DNA from: Oscillibacter sp.
Lineage (GTDB): Bacteria > Bacillota > Clostridia > Oscillospirales > Oscillospiraceae
Direction of reading: 5' to 3'
Assembly: GCA_009773995.1 (NCBI GenBank)
Contig: VSMY01000123.1
Span: 1-7,114 of the forward strand
Length of the DNA: 7,114 nucleotides
Positions 1 to 6,319 of the stretch are shown one piece after another (position 1 is the first letter of the stretch; each line of letters opens with the position of its first letter). The notes below the pieces were generated by a model. It made no database searches. It was given only the letters and a program-made list of their open reading frames with translations, and was not told the DNA's origin. The position numbers and the translations under genes were made by a program.

Positions 1-37
1 GGGACGGCGCGGGGGGCGTCCCCTGGAATGTATGTCG

Positions 38-43
38 AAGGAG
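38..43 (+). promoter_or_regulatory. Ribosome binding site that sets the pilD start
   Basis: The sequence AAGGAG lies 5 nt upstream of the ATG at 49. The alternative in-frame ATG at 28 has no comparable purine-rich motif before it. This favours a 258-residue PilD starting MEEQLL over the longer form starting at 28. Confidence 0.75.
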
Positions 44-48
44 ACCCT

Positions 49-825
49 ATGGAAGAACAGCTTTTGACGGCCTGGCTCTGCTTCTGGCTGGCCGTCCTCG
101 GCGCGGTGTTCGGGAGCTTCCTGGACTGCGCCGCCTCCCGCTGGGCCGGAGGGGACCCCCATCCCTTCGCCGGGCGGTCCCGGTGCGCCTCCTGCGGGCA
201 CGTCCTGGGGGCGCGGGACCTGGTCCCGGTGTTCAGCTTCCTGGTCCGCCGGGGGCGGTGCGGATACTGCGGGGAGAAGATTCCCATAGAGTGCCTGATT
301 GCCGAGCTGGCGGGAGCGGCGGGGTTTGTCTGCCTGGGCCTCCGCTTCGGCCCCAGCCTGGAGCTGGGCCAATGGCTGGCCTGCGCCGCGCTGCTGCTGG
401 CCCTGAGCCTGACGGACCGGGCGGCGCGCGTCATCCCTGACAAGCTGCTCCTTTTGCTGGCGGCAAACCGGGCCGTCTGGTTCTTCGTCCTGGGCCACGG
501 GGTCCGGGAGGTTTTGGAGTCCGCGAAGGCCCTGGCGGTCCCGGCGGTTTTGCTGGCCCTGGTGCTGGGGATGGAAAAGCTCCTGGGCCGGGAGGCCATG
601 GGCGGCGGGGATATCAAGCTGCTGTTCGTCCTAGCGCTGTATTTAAGCTGGGCGGAGCTGTTTTTAACGCTGCTGGCGGGGTGCCTGCTGGGCCTCCTCT
701 GGGCGGCGCTGACCGGCGGGAAACGGGGAACCGCCATGCCCTTCGGGCCCTTCCTGGCCCTGGGGGCGATGCTTACGGTGTGTTGCGGCGGGCCGGTGCT
801 GACTTGGTACTTCGGCCTGTTTTGA
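49..825 (+). CDS. pilD: Prepilin peptidase / N-methyltransferase (type IV leader peptidase, A24 family)
   Basis: PilD is an integral membrane aspartic protease. It cleaves the leader of type IV prepilins and, in bifunctional members, N-methylates the new first residue. The 258-residue product is of normal family length. Near the N terminus it has FGSFLDC (residues 21-27), followed by two CxxC pairs (Cys46/Cys49 and Cys71/Cys74), the zinc-binding tetrad of the methyltransferase domain. The peptidase half has both catalytic aspartate motifs: LTDRAARVIPD (Asp123) and GGGDIK (Asp188, the GxGD signature). The rest is mostly hydrophobic, with roughly seven or eight membrane segments. The start at 49 is chosen for its ribosome binding site. 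The frame is open up to the window edge, so a longer N terminus cannot be strictly excluded. It is the first complete gene of the pil operon and lies 12 nt before pilM. The family call is firm. Whether it serves only this pilus or also competence pseudopilins is unknown. Confidence 0.95.
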   Translation: MEEQLLTAWLCFWLAVLGAVFGSFLDCAASRWAGGDPHPFAGRSRCASCGHVLGARDLVPVFSFLVRRGRCGYCGEKIPIECLIAELAGAAGFVCLGLRFGPSLELGQWLACAALLLALSLTDRAARVIPDKLLLLLAANRAVWFFVLGHGVREVLESAKALAVPAVLLALVLGMEKLLGREAMGGGDIKLLFVLALYLSWAELFLTLLAGCLLGLLWAALTGGKRGTAMPFGPFLALGAMLTVCCGGPVLTWYFGLF

Positions 826-837
826 GAGGAGGAACGT

Positions 838-1815
838 ATGGGAAAGACGCGGCTGGGTTTCGACATCGGCAGCAGCAGCCTGAAAATCGCGGTGCTCCGG
901 GGAAACGAGACCCGCATTGAGGAGGTCCGCCTGCCGGAAAATATGGTGGACGGGACGGGAACGATCCTCCTGCCCCACGCTTTCGCGCAGTTTTTGAAGC
1001 AGACGAAAAAGGAGCTGTCCCTTCCACGGGGACAGGCGGCGCTGGCGCTGCCCCCCAGCCAGGTGATCTGCCGCCTGGTGACCATGCCCCGGATGACCAC
1101 GGAGCAGCTTTTGCTGAACCTGCCCTATGAGTTCTCGGACTTCATCCAGGGCGTGGCGGACCAGTACCACTGCGACTACGCCGTCTGCGCCTCCGCCGAG
1201 GGGGACGACGAGACCCAGGGCGTGCCCATGATGGCGGCGGTGGCGGCCAAGCAGACCCTGGCGGAGTATACGAAGATGTTCGCCCAGGCGGGCATCCGGC
1301 TGAAAACCGTTCTGCCCCAGGAGATGGCGCTGATTCAGCTCTGCCAGGCCCGGGGCGCGGGAGCGGACGAGTTCTGCTTCGTGGACCTGGGGCACCAGTT
1401 CACCCGGATCACGGTGATCTGGCGGGACCGGGTCCAGGCCACCCGGCAGATCGCCCTGGGCGGGCGGAATCTGGATACCATCGTGGCGAACGAGATGGGG
1501 GTGGACCCCTTCCTCTCCAACACCTATAAGGCGGCCAATTTCCAGAACGTCCTCACCCTCCCCGCCGTGGCGGAGGTGTGCGAGCGCATCGCCGTGGAGA
1601 TTTTGAAGGTCATCAACTTCTACCAGTTTACCTACCGCTCCAGCAATCTCAGCGGCGTGTACCTGGTGGGCGGCGGCGCGGCCATGGACCTGCTGCGCCA
1701 AAGCATCGAGAACACCGTGGGCCTGCCCCTGCTGGACCCGGCGGACCTGCTGCCGGAGGCCGGGGCCGCTTCCGCGGGCATTTTCGCCGCCGGCGCGGCC
1801 ATGGGAGGGAACTGA
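838..1815 (+). CDS. pilM: Type IV pilus assembly protein PilM (actin-like ATPase fold)
   Basis: PilM is a cytoplasmic FtsA/actin-like nucleotide-binding protein. It binds the cytoplasmic tail of PilN and links the pilus motor and platform to the membrane alignment complex. The 325-residue product shows the actin-fold signatures in order: GFDIGSSSLKIA (residues 7-18, phosphate-1 loop), LPPSQVICRLVTMP (71-84, the conserved PilM strand), FVDLGHQFTRITV (181-193, phosphate-2) and VYLVGGGAAM (274-283, adenosine loop). No membrane segment is visible. The start ATG has AGGAGG 5 nt upstream (827-832). It lies 12 nt after pilD and 1 nt before pilN, as expected for a co-translated operon. The length is slightly below the roughly 350 residues of many proteobacterial PilM proteins but normal for Firmicutes. 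I am confident of the family; actual ATPase activity is not shown by the sequence. Confidence 0.93.
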   Translation: MGKTRLGFDIGSSSLKIAVLRGNETRIEEVRLPENMVDGTGTILLPHAFAQFLKQTKKELSLPRGQAALALPPSQVICRLVTMPRMTTEQLLLNLPYEFSDFIQGVADQYHCDYAVCASAEGDDETQGVPMMAAVAAKQTLAEYTKMFAQAGIRLKTVLPQEMALIQLCQARGAGADEFCFVDLGHQFTRITVIWRDRVQATRQIALGGRNLDTIVANEMGVDPFLSNTYKAANFQNVLTLPAVAEVCERIAVEILKVINFYQFTYRSSNLSGVYLVGGGAAMDLLRQSIENTVGLPLLDPADLLPEAGAASAGIFAAGAAMGGN

Positions 1816-1816
1816 A

Positions 1817-2389
1817 ATGAGCAGACGAAACGCGGCCTATCCCGCCAAGCGGTCCATGAACCTCTTCTACAAGCCGGACCGCACCACCAAGCCCGCCACC
1901 ATCGCGCTGTATGTGCTGTTCGTGCTGGTGTGCCTCCTGGGGCTTGGCAAGTTCCTGGTTTACGACGTCTGGGTGGAAACTGTGGAGGCCCAGCAGGCCC
2001 TGACGGCGGCGGAGGCGCAGCGGGACAGCCTCCTGCTGGAGCTGACGGACTACAGCGAGGTATGGGAGCGCTACAGCCGCTACTCCGCCACGGAGGAGGA
2101 GCGGAGCCTGATTGACCGCATGGAGGTCCTGGCCCTGCTGGACGAGGCCGTGGGGACCACGGCCTCCATGGACGCCGTGGCCATCGGTGGCGACATGGTT
2201 CAGCTCCAGTTCTCCGGCGTGACCCTGGCCCAGACCGCTCAGATTGTCAAGGCCCTGGAGGCGTCTCCCATCGTGGCCTATACCATGGTGAACACCGCCT
2301 CCACCACCCAGGCTGAAGGCGCGGACGACAGCGCCCCGGTTCAGGCCGGCGTGCTGATTCAGCTGCAAAAGGAGGCGTCAAAGGGATGA
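1817..2389 (+). CDS. pilN: Type IV pilus inner-membrane alignment protein PilN
   Basis: PilN is a bitopic membrane protein. Its short cytoplasmic tail docks into PilM, and its extracytoplasmic coiled coil and ferredoxin-like domain pair with PilO. The 190-residue product has a basic N-terminal tail containing MNLFYKPDR (residues 14-22), which resembles the NLLP-type PilM-binding motif of known PilNs. One membrane segment follows (about 28-48). A helical stretch rich in Ala, Glu and Gln (about 53-80) looks like a coiled coil. The C-terminal domain (about 105-185) has alternating hydrophobic strands such as DMVQLQFSG. The start has GGAGG at 1804-1808, 8 nt upstream. It follows the pilM stop by one base and overlaps pilO by ATGA. 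Primary sequence conservation is low in this family, so the call rests on topology, motif and position between pilM and pilO. Confidence 0.85.
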   Translation: MSRRNAAYPAKRSMNLFYKPDRTTKPATIALYVLFVLVCLLGLGKFLVYDVWVETVEAQQALTAAEAQRDSLLLELTDYSEVWERYSRYSATEEERSLIDRMEVLALLDEAVGTTASMDAVAIGGDMVQLQFSGVTLAQTAQIVKALEASPIVAYTMVNTASTTQAEGADDSAPVQAGVLIQLQKEASKG

Positions 2390-2943
2390 GAAGACAACTG
2401 ACCACCCGGGAGTGGATGCTCCTGGCCCTGCTGGGCGTCATCCTGCTGGTTAGCGGCTACATGCTGCTGTTCTATATGCCGCAGACCGCGGAGCGGGACC
2501 GCTGCCTGGGGGAGACGGAAGCCTGCCGGACGGAAATCGAGGCCGCCCAGCTCCGCCTGGAGGAAAAGCGCCGGATGGAGCGGGAGCTGGAAGCGCTCTT
2601 CTCCGCCGAAACGCCGCCCCTGAGCATCGCGGATTACGACAACCTCCAGCCCGTCATGTTCGAGCTGAATTCCATTCTGGCCTCTGCGGAGGACTACAGC
2701 CTGTCTTTCAGTACCGTGGACGCCTCCCAGGCCATCGTCCGGCGGAGCATCTCCCTGTCCTTTACGACGAGAACCTACGAGTCCGCCAAGGCGGTGCTTC
2801 AGCAGCTCCACGACAGCGCCTTCCGCTGCATGCTGGACAGCGTGAATATAACCGTCGGCCAAGGGGAGCAGGACGCCGTGGCGGTCAGCGGAACGATCGT
2901 TTTCTTCGAGTATCAGGCGGAGCCGCAGTCTCCGGCAGCTTGA
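2386..2943 (+). CDS. pilO: Type IV pilus inner-membrane alignment protein PilO-like
   Basis: PilO forms a heterodimer with PilN in the membrane and aligns the pilus machine. The 185-residue product has a short charged N terminus, one membrane segment (about 11-30) and a helical coiled-coil region rich in Glu, Arg and Gln (about 35-72). It ends in a globular domain with strand-like segments (residues 118-128 and 165-176) separated by a helix (132-142), consistent with a PilO ferredoxin-like fold. Its ATG overlaps the pilN stop as ATGA. GGAGG at 2371-2375 lies 10 nt upstream inside pilN, so translational coupling is likely. It is the last gene of the operon; no pilP or pilQ follows before the terminator-like hairpin. 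Sequence identity to model PilOs is not obvious by eye. The call comes from topology and gene order. Confidence 0.82.
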   Translation: MRRQLTTREWMLLALLGVILLVSGYMLLFYMPQTAERDRCLGETEACRTEIEAAQLRLEEKRRMERELEALFSAETPPLSIADYDNLQPVMFELNSILASAEDYSLSFSTVDASQAIVRRSISLSFTTRTYESAKAVLQQLHDSAFRCMLDSVNITVGQGEQDAVAVSGTIVFFEYQAEPQSPAA

Positions 2944-2958
2944 ACGTTCAATCTATAA

Positions 2959-3002
2959 AAGCGGGACGCGCTTCAAAGGCAGGGCTGAGAGGGAACCAGC
3001 GC
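2959..3002 (+). other. Possible structured RNA segment after pilO
   Basis: Just downstream of the pilO stop, several short complementary arms overlap each other. AAGCG (2959-2963) can pair with CGCTT (2969-2973). GCGCT (2968-2972) can instead pair with AGCGC (2998-3002). GCTG (2984-2987) can pair with CAGC (2997-3000). These pairings are mutually exclusive, as in attenuators, and a longer hairpin follows at 3007-3038. The arms are only 4-5 bp, so chance is a real alternative. I could not match the segment to a known riboswitch consensus. Confidence 0.2.
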
Positions 3003-3006
3003 AAAC

Positions 3007-3040
3007 AGAGGAACAGGAGGCCGGTCTCCTGTTCCTCTTT
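3007..3040 (+). terminator. Hairpin terminator after the pil operon
   Basis: A perfect 13-bp inverted repeat pairs AGAGGAACAGGAG (3007-3019) with CTCCTGTTCCTCT (3026-3038) around the 6-nt loop GCCGGT. The T tract after the stem is short (TTT, then GAAT), so termination may be partial, leaving some read-through into the kinase gene. It lies 64 nt after the pilO stop, and no promoter is obvious between it and the next gene. Confidence 0.65.
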
Positions 3041-3146
3041 GAATCTGCGCGTTCAAGCCTCCGCCACCGGCAGCATGCAATCCCGGCAGAGGATATCGGC
3101 TTCCGCTCCGCACTGGTACGGCCCTGTGTGAGCCGCGAGAAATTTT
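3041..3146 (+). other. Non-coding gap before the kinase gene
   Basis: This stretch separates the post-pilO hairpin from the ribosome binding site of the kinase. I see no convincing -35/-10 pair: a TTGAAT at 3039-3044 has no TATAAT-like partner at 16-18 nt. I see no tRNA and no ORF with a ribosome binding site. Expression of the kinase may come from read-through of the pil operon or from a promoter I cannot recognise by eye. Confidence 0.4.
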
Positions 3147-3153
3147 AAGGAGG
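3147..3153 (+). promoter_or_regulatory. Ribosome binding site supporting a TTG start
   Basis: A near-ideal AAGGAGG lies 9 nt before the TTG at 3163. No ATG or GTG in the kinase frame is better placed, so the rare TTG start is well supported. Confidence 0.85.
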
Positions 3154-3162
3154 ACAAAACGC

Positions 3163-4446
3163 TTGAGTCTTCAATATCAGCATCTGATTGACCTCACTAC
3201 CGCAATCTGCATGTTTGTGGTGGTGTTCATATTCCTGATCCTATTTGAACCGCGCTGCCCCAAAAAGATCTACTATGTCTCGCTGGTATCTTTTATGGCC
3301 CTTTGGCTTGGGGGAAATCTTTACATCCTGCTGGTGCACGGCCTTGAGGTTCAGGAGAAATACACCCTCTTTACCACCACGCTGCCCAGCCTGATCTATT
3401 TCTGGATTGTGGCCAAAAACCGGGGCGGACGCTTTTTCTTTACCTTCTGCATGGTGGATACGGTGATGATCTGGGTCATGATGGTCACGGGCCTTATCGA
3501 CCACGCTGCGGGAGGCGAGGGATTTGTAACCTGTGTCCTGCGGCTCGCGGCATTCCCGATCATGCTGGCCGCCGCGTGGCGTTTTGCCCGCAAGCCCTAC
3601 CTGGCCCTGCTGAACACCGTGAGCCGCGGCTGGTGGCTGTTCAGCGCCATGACCGGACTCTTCTACGTCTCATTGACCATTGTGGGAGGATTCCCAACCA
3701 GCCTTCGCTCGCGTCCGGACGCCGTGCCCGCCGCCGTGATGATGCTGATCCTTCTGCCCCTAACCTACGCCACAATTTTTATTGTGCTCCACCAGCAGGA
3801 CAAACTGTTCCGCACCCAGGAGCGCCAGCGGGTATTTGAAGCGCAGGCCGTCATGATGAGCCACCGGATAGAGGACATTCGCCGGGCCGAGGACGCTATG
3901 CGGATTGAGCGCCACGATATGCGGCACCAGCTCCAAACCGTGGCCTCTCTTGCTCAAAAGGGGGATACCGCCGCATTGCTGGACTATATCGGCAAGTCCC
4001 AGGAGAAACTGGATTCCATCGCGCCCAAGCGTTATTGCAGCCATCCCATCCTGGACGCCGTTTTAACCAACGCGGCAACACAGGCGGAGCAGATGGGCAT
4101 TTCCCTGGAAATCACAGTCGCTTTGCCGGAGGAGCTGCCGGTCGACGCCCTGGAGCTTTCCATTGTCTTTGCCAACGCCCTGGAAAACGCGATTCAAGCG
4201 GTTCGGAACCTGCCGGACGGCCAACGGCTCATTGTCTGCAAAAGCGTCGTGTACCCTCGGTTTATCATCGAAATTTCCAATCCCTACGCGGGAAAGGTTT
4301 CTTTCGACCAGCGGGGATTCCCCATTACAGACAAGCCGGGACACGGCGTCGGAACCCGGAGTATTGTTGCCTTTGCGGAAAAGTATCACGCACTCTGTCT
4401 TTTCCGTGCGGAAGGCGACTGGTTCAAGATGCAGATAGCCGTGTAA
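3163..4446 (+). CDS. Sensor histidine kinase, AgrC/HPK10-like, GHKL ATPase
   Basis: This is a membrane histidine kinase of the type that senses peptides (AgrC, ComD, BlpH) or other extracellular signals and phosphorylates a response regulator. The 427-residue product has an N-terminal half of six or seven hydrophobic segments (roughly 12-28, 37-57, 70-84, 91-110, 123-140, 157-176 and 188-209). A linker helix (212-245) follows. The phosphoacceptor box is ERHDMRHQL, with His251 in the HDxRH context typical of this class. The C-terminal GHKL ATPase has the N box FANALENAIQA (336-346, Asn338 and Asn342) and the G box GHGVGTRSI (393-401), then a short final strand. The start codon is TTG. No agrB, agrD or LytTR-type regulator lies in the window. 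The gene follows the pil operon on the same strand and ends 24 nt before a strong terminator. By hand count one 60-base line (3301-3360) is 52% G+C, against 73% for a line in pilM (1201-1260). The ligand and partner are unknown. Confidence 0.88.
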   Translation: MSLQYQHLIDLTTAICMFVVVFIFLILFEPRCPKKIYYVSLVSFMALWLGGNLYILLVHGLEVQEKYTLFTTTLPSLIYFWIVAKNRGGRFFFTFCMVDTVMIWVMMVTGLIDHAAGGEGFVTCVLRLAAFPIMLAAAWRFARKPYLALLNTVSRGWWLFSAMTGLFYVSLTIVGGFPTSLRSRPDAVPAAVMMLILLPLTYATIFIVLHQQDKLFRTQERQRVFEAQAVMMSHRIEDIRRAEDAMRIERHDMRHQLQTVASLAQKGDTAALLDYIGKSQEKLDSIAPKRYCSHPILDAVLTNAATQAEQMGISLEITVALPEELPVDALELSIVFANALENAIQAVRNLPDGQRLIVCKSVVYPRFIIEISNPYAGKVSFDQRGFPITDKPGHGVGTRSIVAFAEKYHALCLFRAEGDWFKMQIAV

Positions 4447-4469
4447 GGGCATGGTGAAAGCCGACATAT

Positions 4470-4512
4470 AAAAAGCGCCTGTTGAGGGCTTTCCTCAGCA
4501 GGCGTTTTTTAT
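4470..4512. terminator. Bidirectional intrinsic terminator between convergent genes
   Basis: A 12-bp stem (4476-4487 with 4493-4504, one T·G wobble) encloses the loop GCTTT. An A tract (4470-4474) flanks the left side and a T tract (4505-4510) the right, so the RNA from either strand ends in a hairpin followed by U residues. It lies 24 nt after the kinase stop on the + strand. For the - strand regulator transcript it lies about 140 nt past the stop codon. Confidence 0.93.
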
Positions 4513-4653
4513 AAATTTCTTCGGCTCTTCATGCAGGAATATCATACTTTCCTGCACTGGGTACCGGACCTTCCGATTGCCCGCGTTTCCTTCCTCGGCG
4601 CAGCCTCCGGAACAGCCCGGCGGCTGTCCGTTTCGATTGGGCGGAGTCCTTTT
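4513..4653. other. 3' untranslated gap of the response regulator transcript
   Basis: These 141 bases lie between the shared terminator and the stop of the minus-strand regulator. They hold no gene I can support on either strand; the open frames lack ribosome binding sites and look like shadows. The only structure seen is the inverted repeat at 4532-4556. Confidence 0.5.
4532..4556. repeat. Short inverted repeat in the regulator 3' UTR
   Basis: TGCAGGAA (4532-4539) and TTCCTGCA (4549-4556) form a perfect 8-bp inverted repeat with a 9-nt AT-rich spacer. On the minus strand it is not followed by a T tract, so it is a poor terminator by itself. It could stabilise the 3' end of the transcript or be a protein-binding site, but chance is possible. 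Confidence 0.35.
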
Positions 4654-5397
4654 TCAGCGCCCGCAGTGGAGGTTGCGCCACTCCCCGGCGGATACGCCCT
4701 CGCTCTTTTTGAACACCCGTGAAAAATGGGCGGTGTCGGCGTAGCCCACCTGCTCGGCCACTTCGCTGATCCGCAGAGCCGGATCCTCCAGCAGCTCCTT
4801 GGCCCGGCGCACCCGCTCCGCGTTGAGCAGGTCGTAAAAAGGCTTCCCCAGGTGCTTGTTCAGCAGCTTGGACAGGTGCCACTGGCTGACAAAGCAGTGG
4901 TCCGCCACCTCCTGGAGGGTCAGCTTTTCCGCGCAGTGCCGGGCGATATACCCCTTGGCCTGCCGGACAAGAAAGCTGTTGGCGGCGTCTCCCTGCTCCC
5001 GTCCGGTTTCCTCCTGCGGAAGACGGTCCAGAACGCCGGTCATATAATCCAGCGCCTCCTCCAGTTCGTCCATCTTGGAGGGCTTGAGCAAAAACCGGGC
5101 CACGCCCAGCCGGATGGCCCGCTGGGCGTACTCAAAGTCCCGGTAACCCGTGAGCACTGCGATCTGCATCCGGGGAAACTCCCCTTTCAGCCCCGCCAGC
5201 ATGGTCAGTCCATCCTCTCCGGGCATTTTGATATCGGTAAACAGGATATCCGGGCGGTGCTCCCGGATAACCCGTGCGCCGGACGCGGCGGCGCCCGCCG
5301 CAGCGGCCACCTGGCAATTATGGCCCGCCCAGTCCACCACTTTGCGAAGGCCCTCTACTATGGGGGCCTCGTCGTCCACCAGCACCACCTTGTACAC
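4654..5397 (-). CDS. Response regulator, REC-AraC type (YesN-like)
   Basis: This is a two-component response regulator that probably controls the adjacent ABC transporter. The 247-residue product starts MYKVVLVDDE, the usual YesN opening. The REC domain (about 1-120) has acidic residues Asp8 and Asp9, the phosphoacceptor Asp55 in FTDIKMPGEDG, the switch Thr83 in VLTGYRDFEYA, and Lys105 in FLLKPS. After a short linker comes a double helix-turn-helix AraC domain (about 147-243), with LTLQEVADHCFVSQWHLSKL in the first HTH and ISEVAEQVGYADTAHFSRVF in the second. The C-terminal SAGEWR replaces the more usual SPxEYR. The start is the GTG at 5397, which has AGGAGG 8 nt upstream. A GTG at 5406 overlaps that site and is unlikely. 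The gene lies 52 nt after the second permease with no terminator between them, so it is probably co-transcribed. No YesM-type kinase is visible; one may lie beyond the right edge. Confidence 0.93.
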   Translation of the reverse strand: MYKVVLVDDEAPIVEGLRKVVDWAGHNCQVAAAAGAAASGARVIREHRPDILFTDIKMPGEDGLTMLAGLKGEFPRMQIAVLTGYRDFEYAQRAIRLGVARFLLKPSKMDELEEALDYMTGVLDRLPQEETGREQGDAANSFLVRQAKGYIARHCAEKLTLQEVADHCFVSQWHLSKLLNKHLGKPFYDLLNAERVRRAKELLEDPALRISEVAEQVGYADTAHFSRVFKKSEGVSAGEWRNLHCGR

Positions 5398-5405
5398 CGC
5401 CCTCA

Positions 5406-5411
5406 CCTCCT
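5406..5411 (-). promoter_or_regulatory. Ribosome binding site that sets the regulator start
   Basis: AGGAGG on the minus strand (5411 down to 5406) is 8 nt before the GTG at 5397. The last G of the motif is also the first base of the in-frame GTG at 5406, which leaves that codon without usable spacing. The shorter protein is therefore preferred. Confidence 0.8.
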
Positions 5412-5449
5412 ATTTCTATCCTAGCAGGAAACCGCCGGCAATGCAAGGG

Positions 5450-6307
5450 TCACCCCTTGATGGCCCCGGCCGTCAGGCCCTTGATGATGTGCTTTTGCAG
5501 CAGAACATACACTGCCAGCACCGGTATGACGATGAGCACCACGGAGGCGGCCATGAGCCCGTAGTCCACCCCCGCCTGGGAGCTGATCTCGTTGAGCAGC
5601 AGGGTGATGGTCTTCTCCCTGGGCACCCGGAGAAAGAAGTTCTGGGTGAACAGGTCGTTGTAGCTCCACAGGAAGGAGAAGATGGCCACCGTGGCAAAGG
5701 AGGGCTTGGCCGCAGGCATGATGATGTGGAAATACACCTGAAACACATGGCAGCCGTCCATATAGGCGCTCTCCTCCAGCTCGATGGGCACGGACTCGAT
5801 GAAGCCCATGAGCACAATGGTGGCGAAGCACAAATTGCCCGCGATCTGGGGCAGGATAACGGCCAGCAGGCTCAGCCAGCGGCTTCCGCTGCTGGCGATG
5901 CCCCAGGCGGCCTCCATGCGGAACACGGGGATGATGGTGGAAAACACGGGAAACATCATCCCCGCCATGAGGAGGCTATAGCACAGCCCCCGCAGCTTGA
6001 AGCGGTAGCGCACCAGCCCGTAGGCCGCCAGCCCCGCCAGGATGACCACGGCGATGGTGACGGAGATGGACACAATCAGGCTGTTGAGATAGGCGTTCCC
6101 AAAGTCAAAACGCTCCATGGCCTTGGCATAGTTCCCCATGGTAAAGCCGCCGCCCGGCAGGGGGATGGAGAAGGAGTCTTTGCGGATGAGCCCCTTCTCC
6201 CGGAAAGAGTTCAGGACAACCCATATGAAGGGGTATAAAGTGGTCAGCGCCCAGACGGTCAGCACGGCGTAGGTGCACGCCTTGGCGGGCGTTATCTTCT
6301 TTTTCAT
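5450..6307 (-). CDS. Carbohydrate ABC transporter permease, MalG/UgpE-like (CUT1 family)
   Basis: This is the second membrane subunit of a binding-protein-dependent importer of the CUT1 family, which mostly takes up di- and oligosaccharides or glycerol phosphates. The 285-residue product has the normal family length and six hydrophobic segments (about 12-33, 73-97, 107-130, 145-169, 202-218 and 250-270). The cytoplasmic EAA loop, which contacts the ATPase, reads ELEESAYMDGCHVFQVYF then HIIMPAAKP (176-202). The C terminus KHIIKGLTAGAIKG is characteristic of MalG-type permeases. The ATG start has an AAGGGGG-type ribosome binding site that overlaps the stop of the upstream permease, 12 nt away. 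The ATPase is not in the window; CUT1 operons often lack it and share an MsmK-type ATPase. The substrate cannot be told from sequence alone. Confidence 0.93.
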   Translation of the reverse strand: MKKKITPAKACTYAVLTVWALTTLYPFIWVVLNSFREKGLIRKDSFSIPLPGGGFTMGNYAKAMERFDFGNAYLNSLIVSISVTIAVVILAGLAAYGLVRYRFKLRGLCYSLLMAGMMFPVFSTIIPVFRMEAAWGIASSGSRWLSLLAVILPQIAGNLCFATIVLMGFIESVPIELEESAYMDGCHVFQVYFHIIMPAAKPSFATVAIFSFLWSYNDLFTQNFFLRVPREKTITLLLNEISSQAGVDYGLMAASVVLIVIPVLAVYVLLQKHIIKGLTAGAIKG

Positions 6308-6319
6308 GGCGCTTCCCCC

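Noticed and set aside
664..1701. A long minus-strand frame opposite pilD and pilM
   Set aside because: It is a product of high G+C content. The translation is rich in His, Gln, Gly and Arg with no domain, and it lies opposite two clearly recognised genes.
2940..2959. TTGAAC followed by TATAAA as a promoter
   Set aside because: The spacing is only 8 nt, far below the 16-18 nt needed.
2959..3002. Resemblance to TPP (CTGAGA) or c-di-GMP-I (GGACGC, AAAGGC) riboswitch fragments
   Set aside because: Only isolated short words match. The paired stems and the other conserved blocks of either riboswitch are missing.
3050..3056. CGTTCAA repeated at 2945-2951 and 3050-3056 as an operator pair
   Set aside because: Seven bases repeated once in about 110 nt is easily chance, and there is no promoter nearby to support it.
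2940..3131. A 63-codon frame starting with TTG that overlaps the pilO stop, including an internal 18-codon ATG frame (3075-3131) ending just before the kinase ribosome binding site
   Set aside because: A short gene next to an AgrC-like kinase could encode a peptide signal, so I looked closely. Neither start has a ribosome binding site, the frame runs through the terminator hairpin, and the product is Arg/Ser-rich with no leader, cysteine-based ring motif or AgrD-like tail.
5150..6238. A long plus-strand frame opposite the regulator and the MalG-like permease
   Set aside because: It is a low-complexity His/Gly/Asp-rich translation antisense to two genes with clear family motifs.
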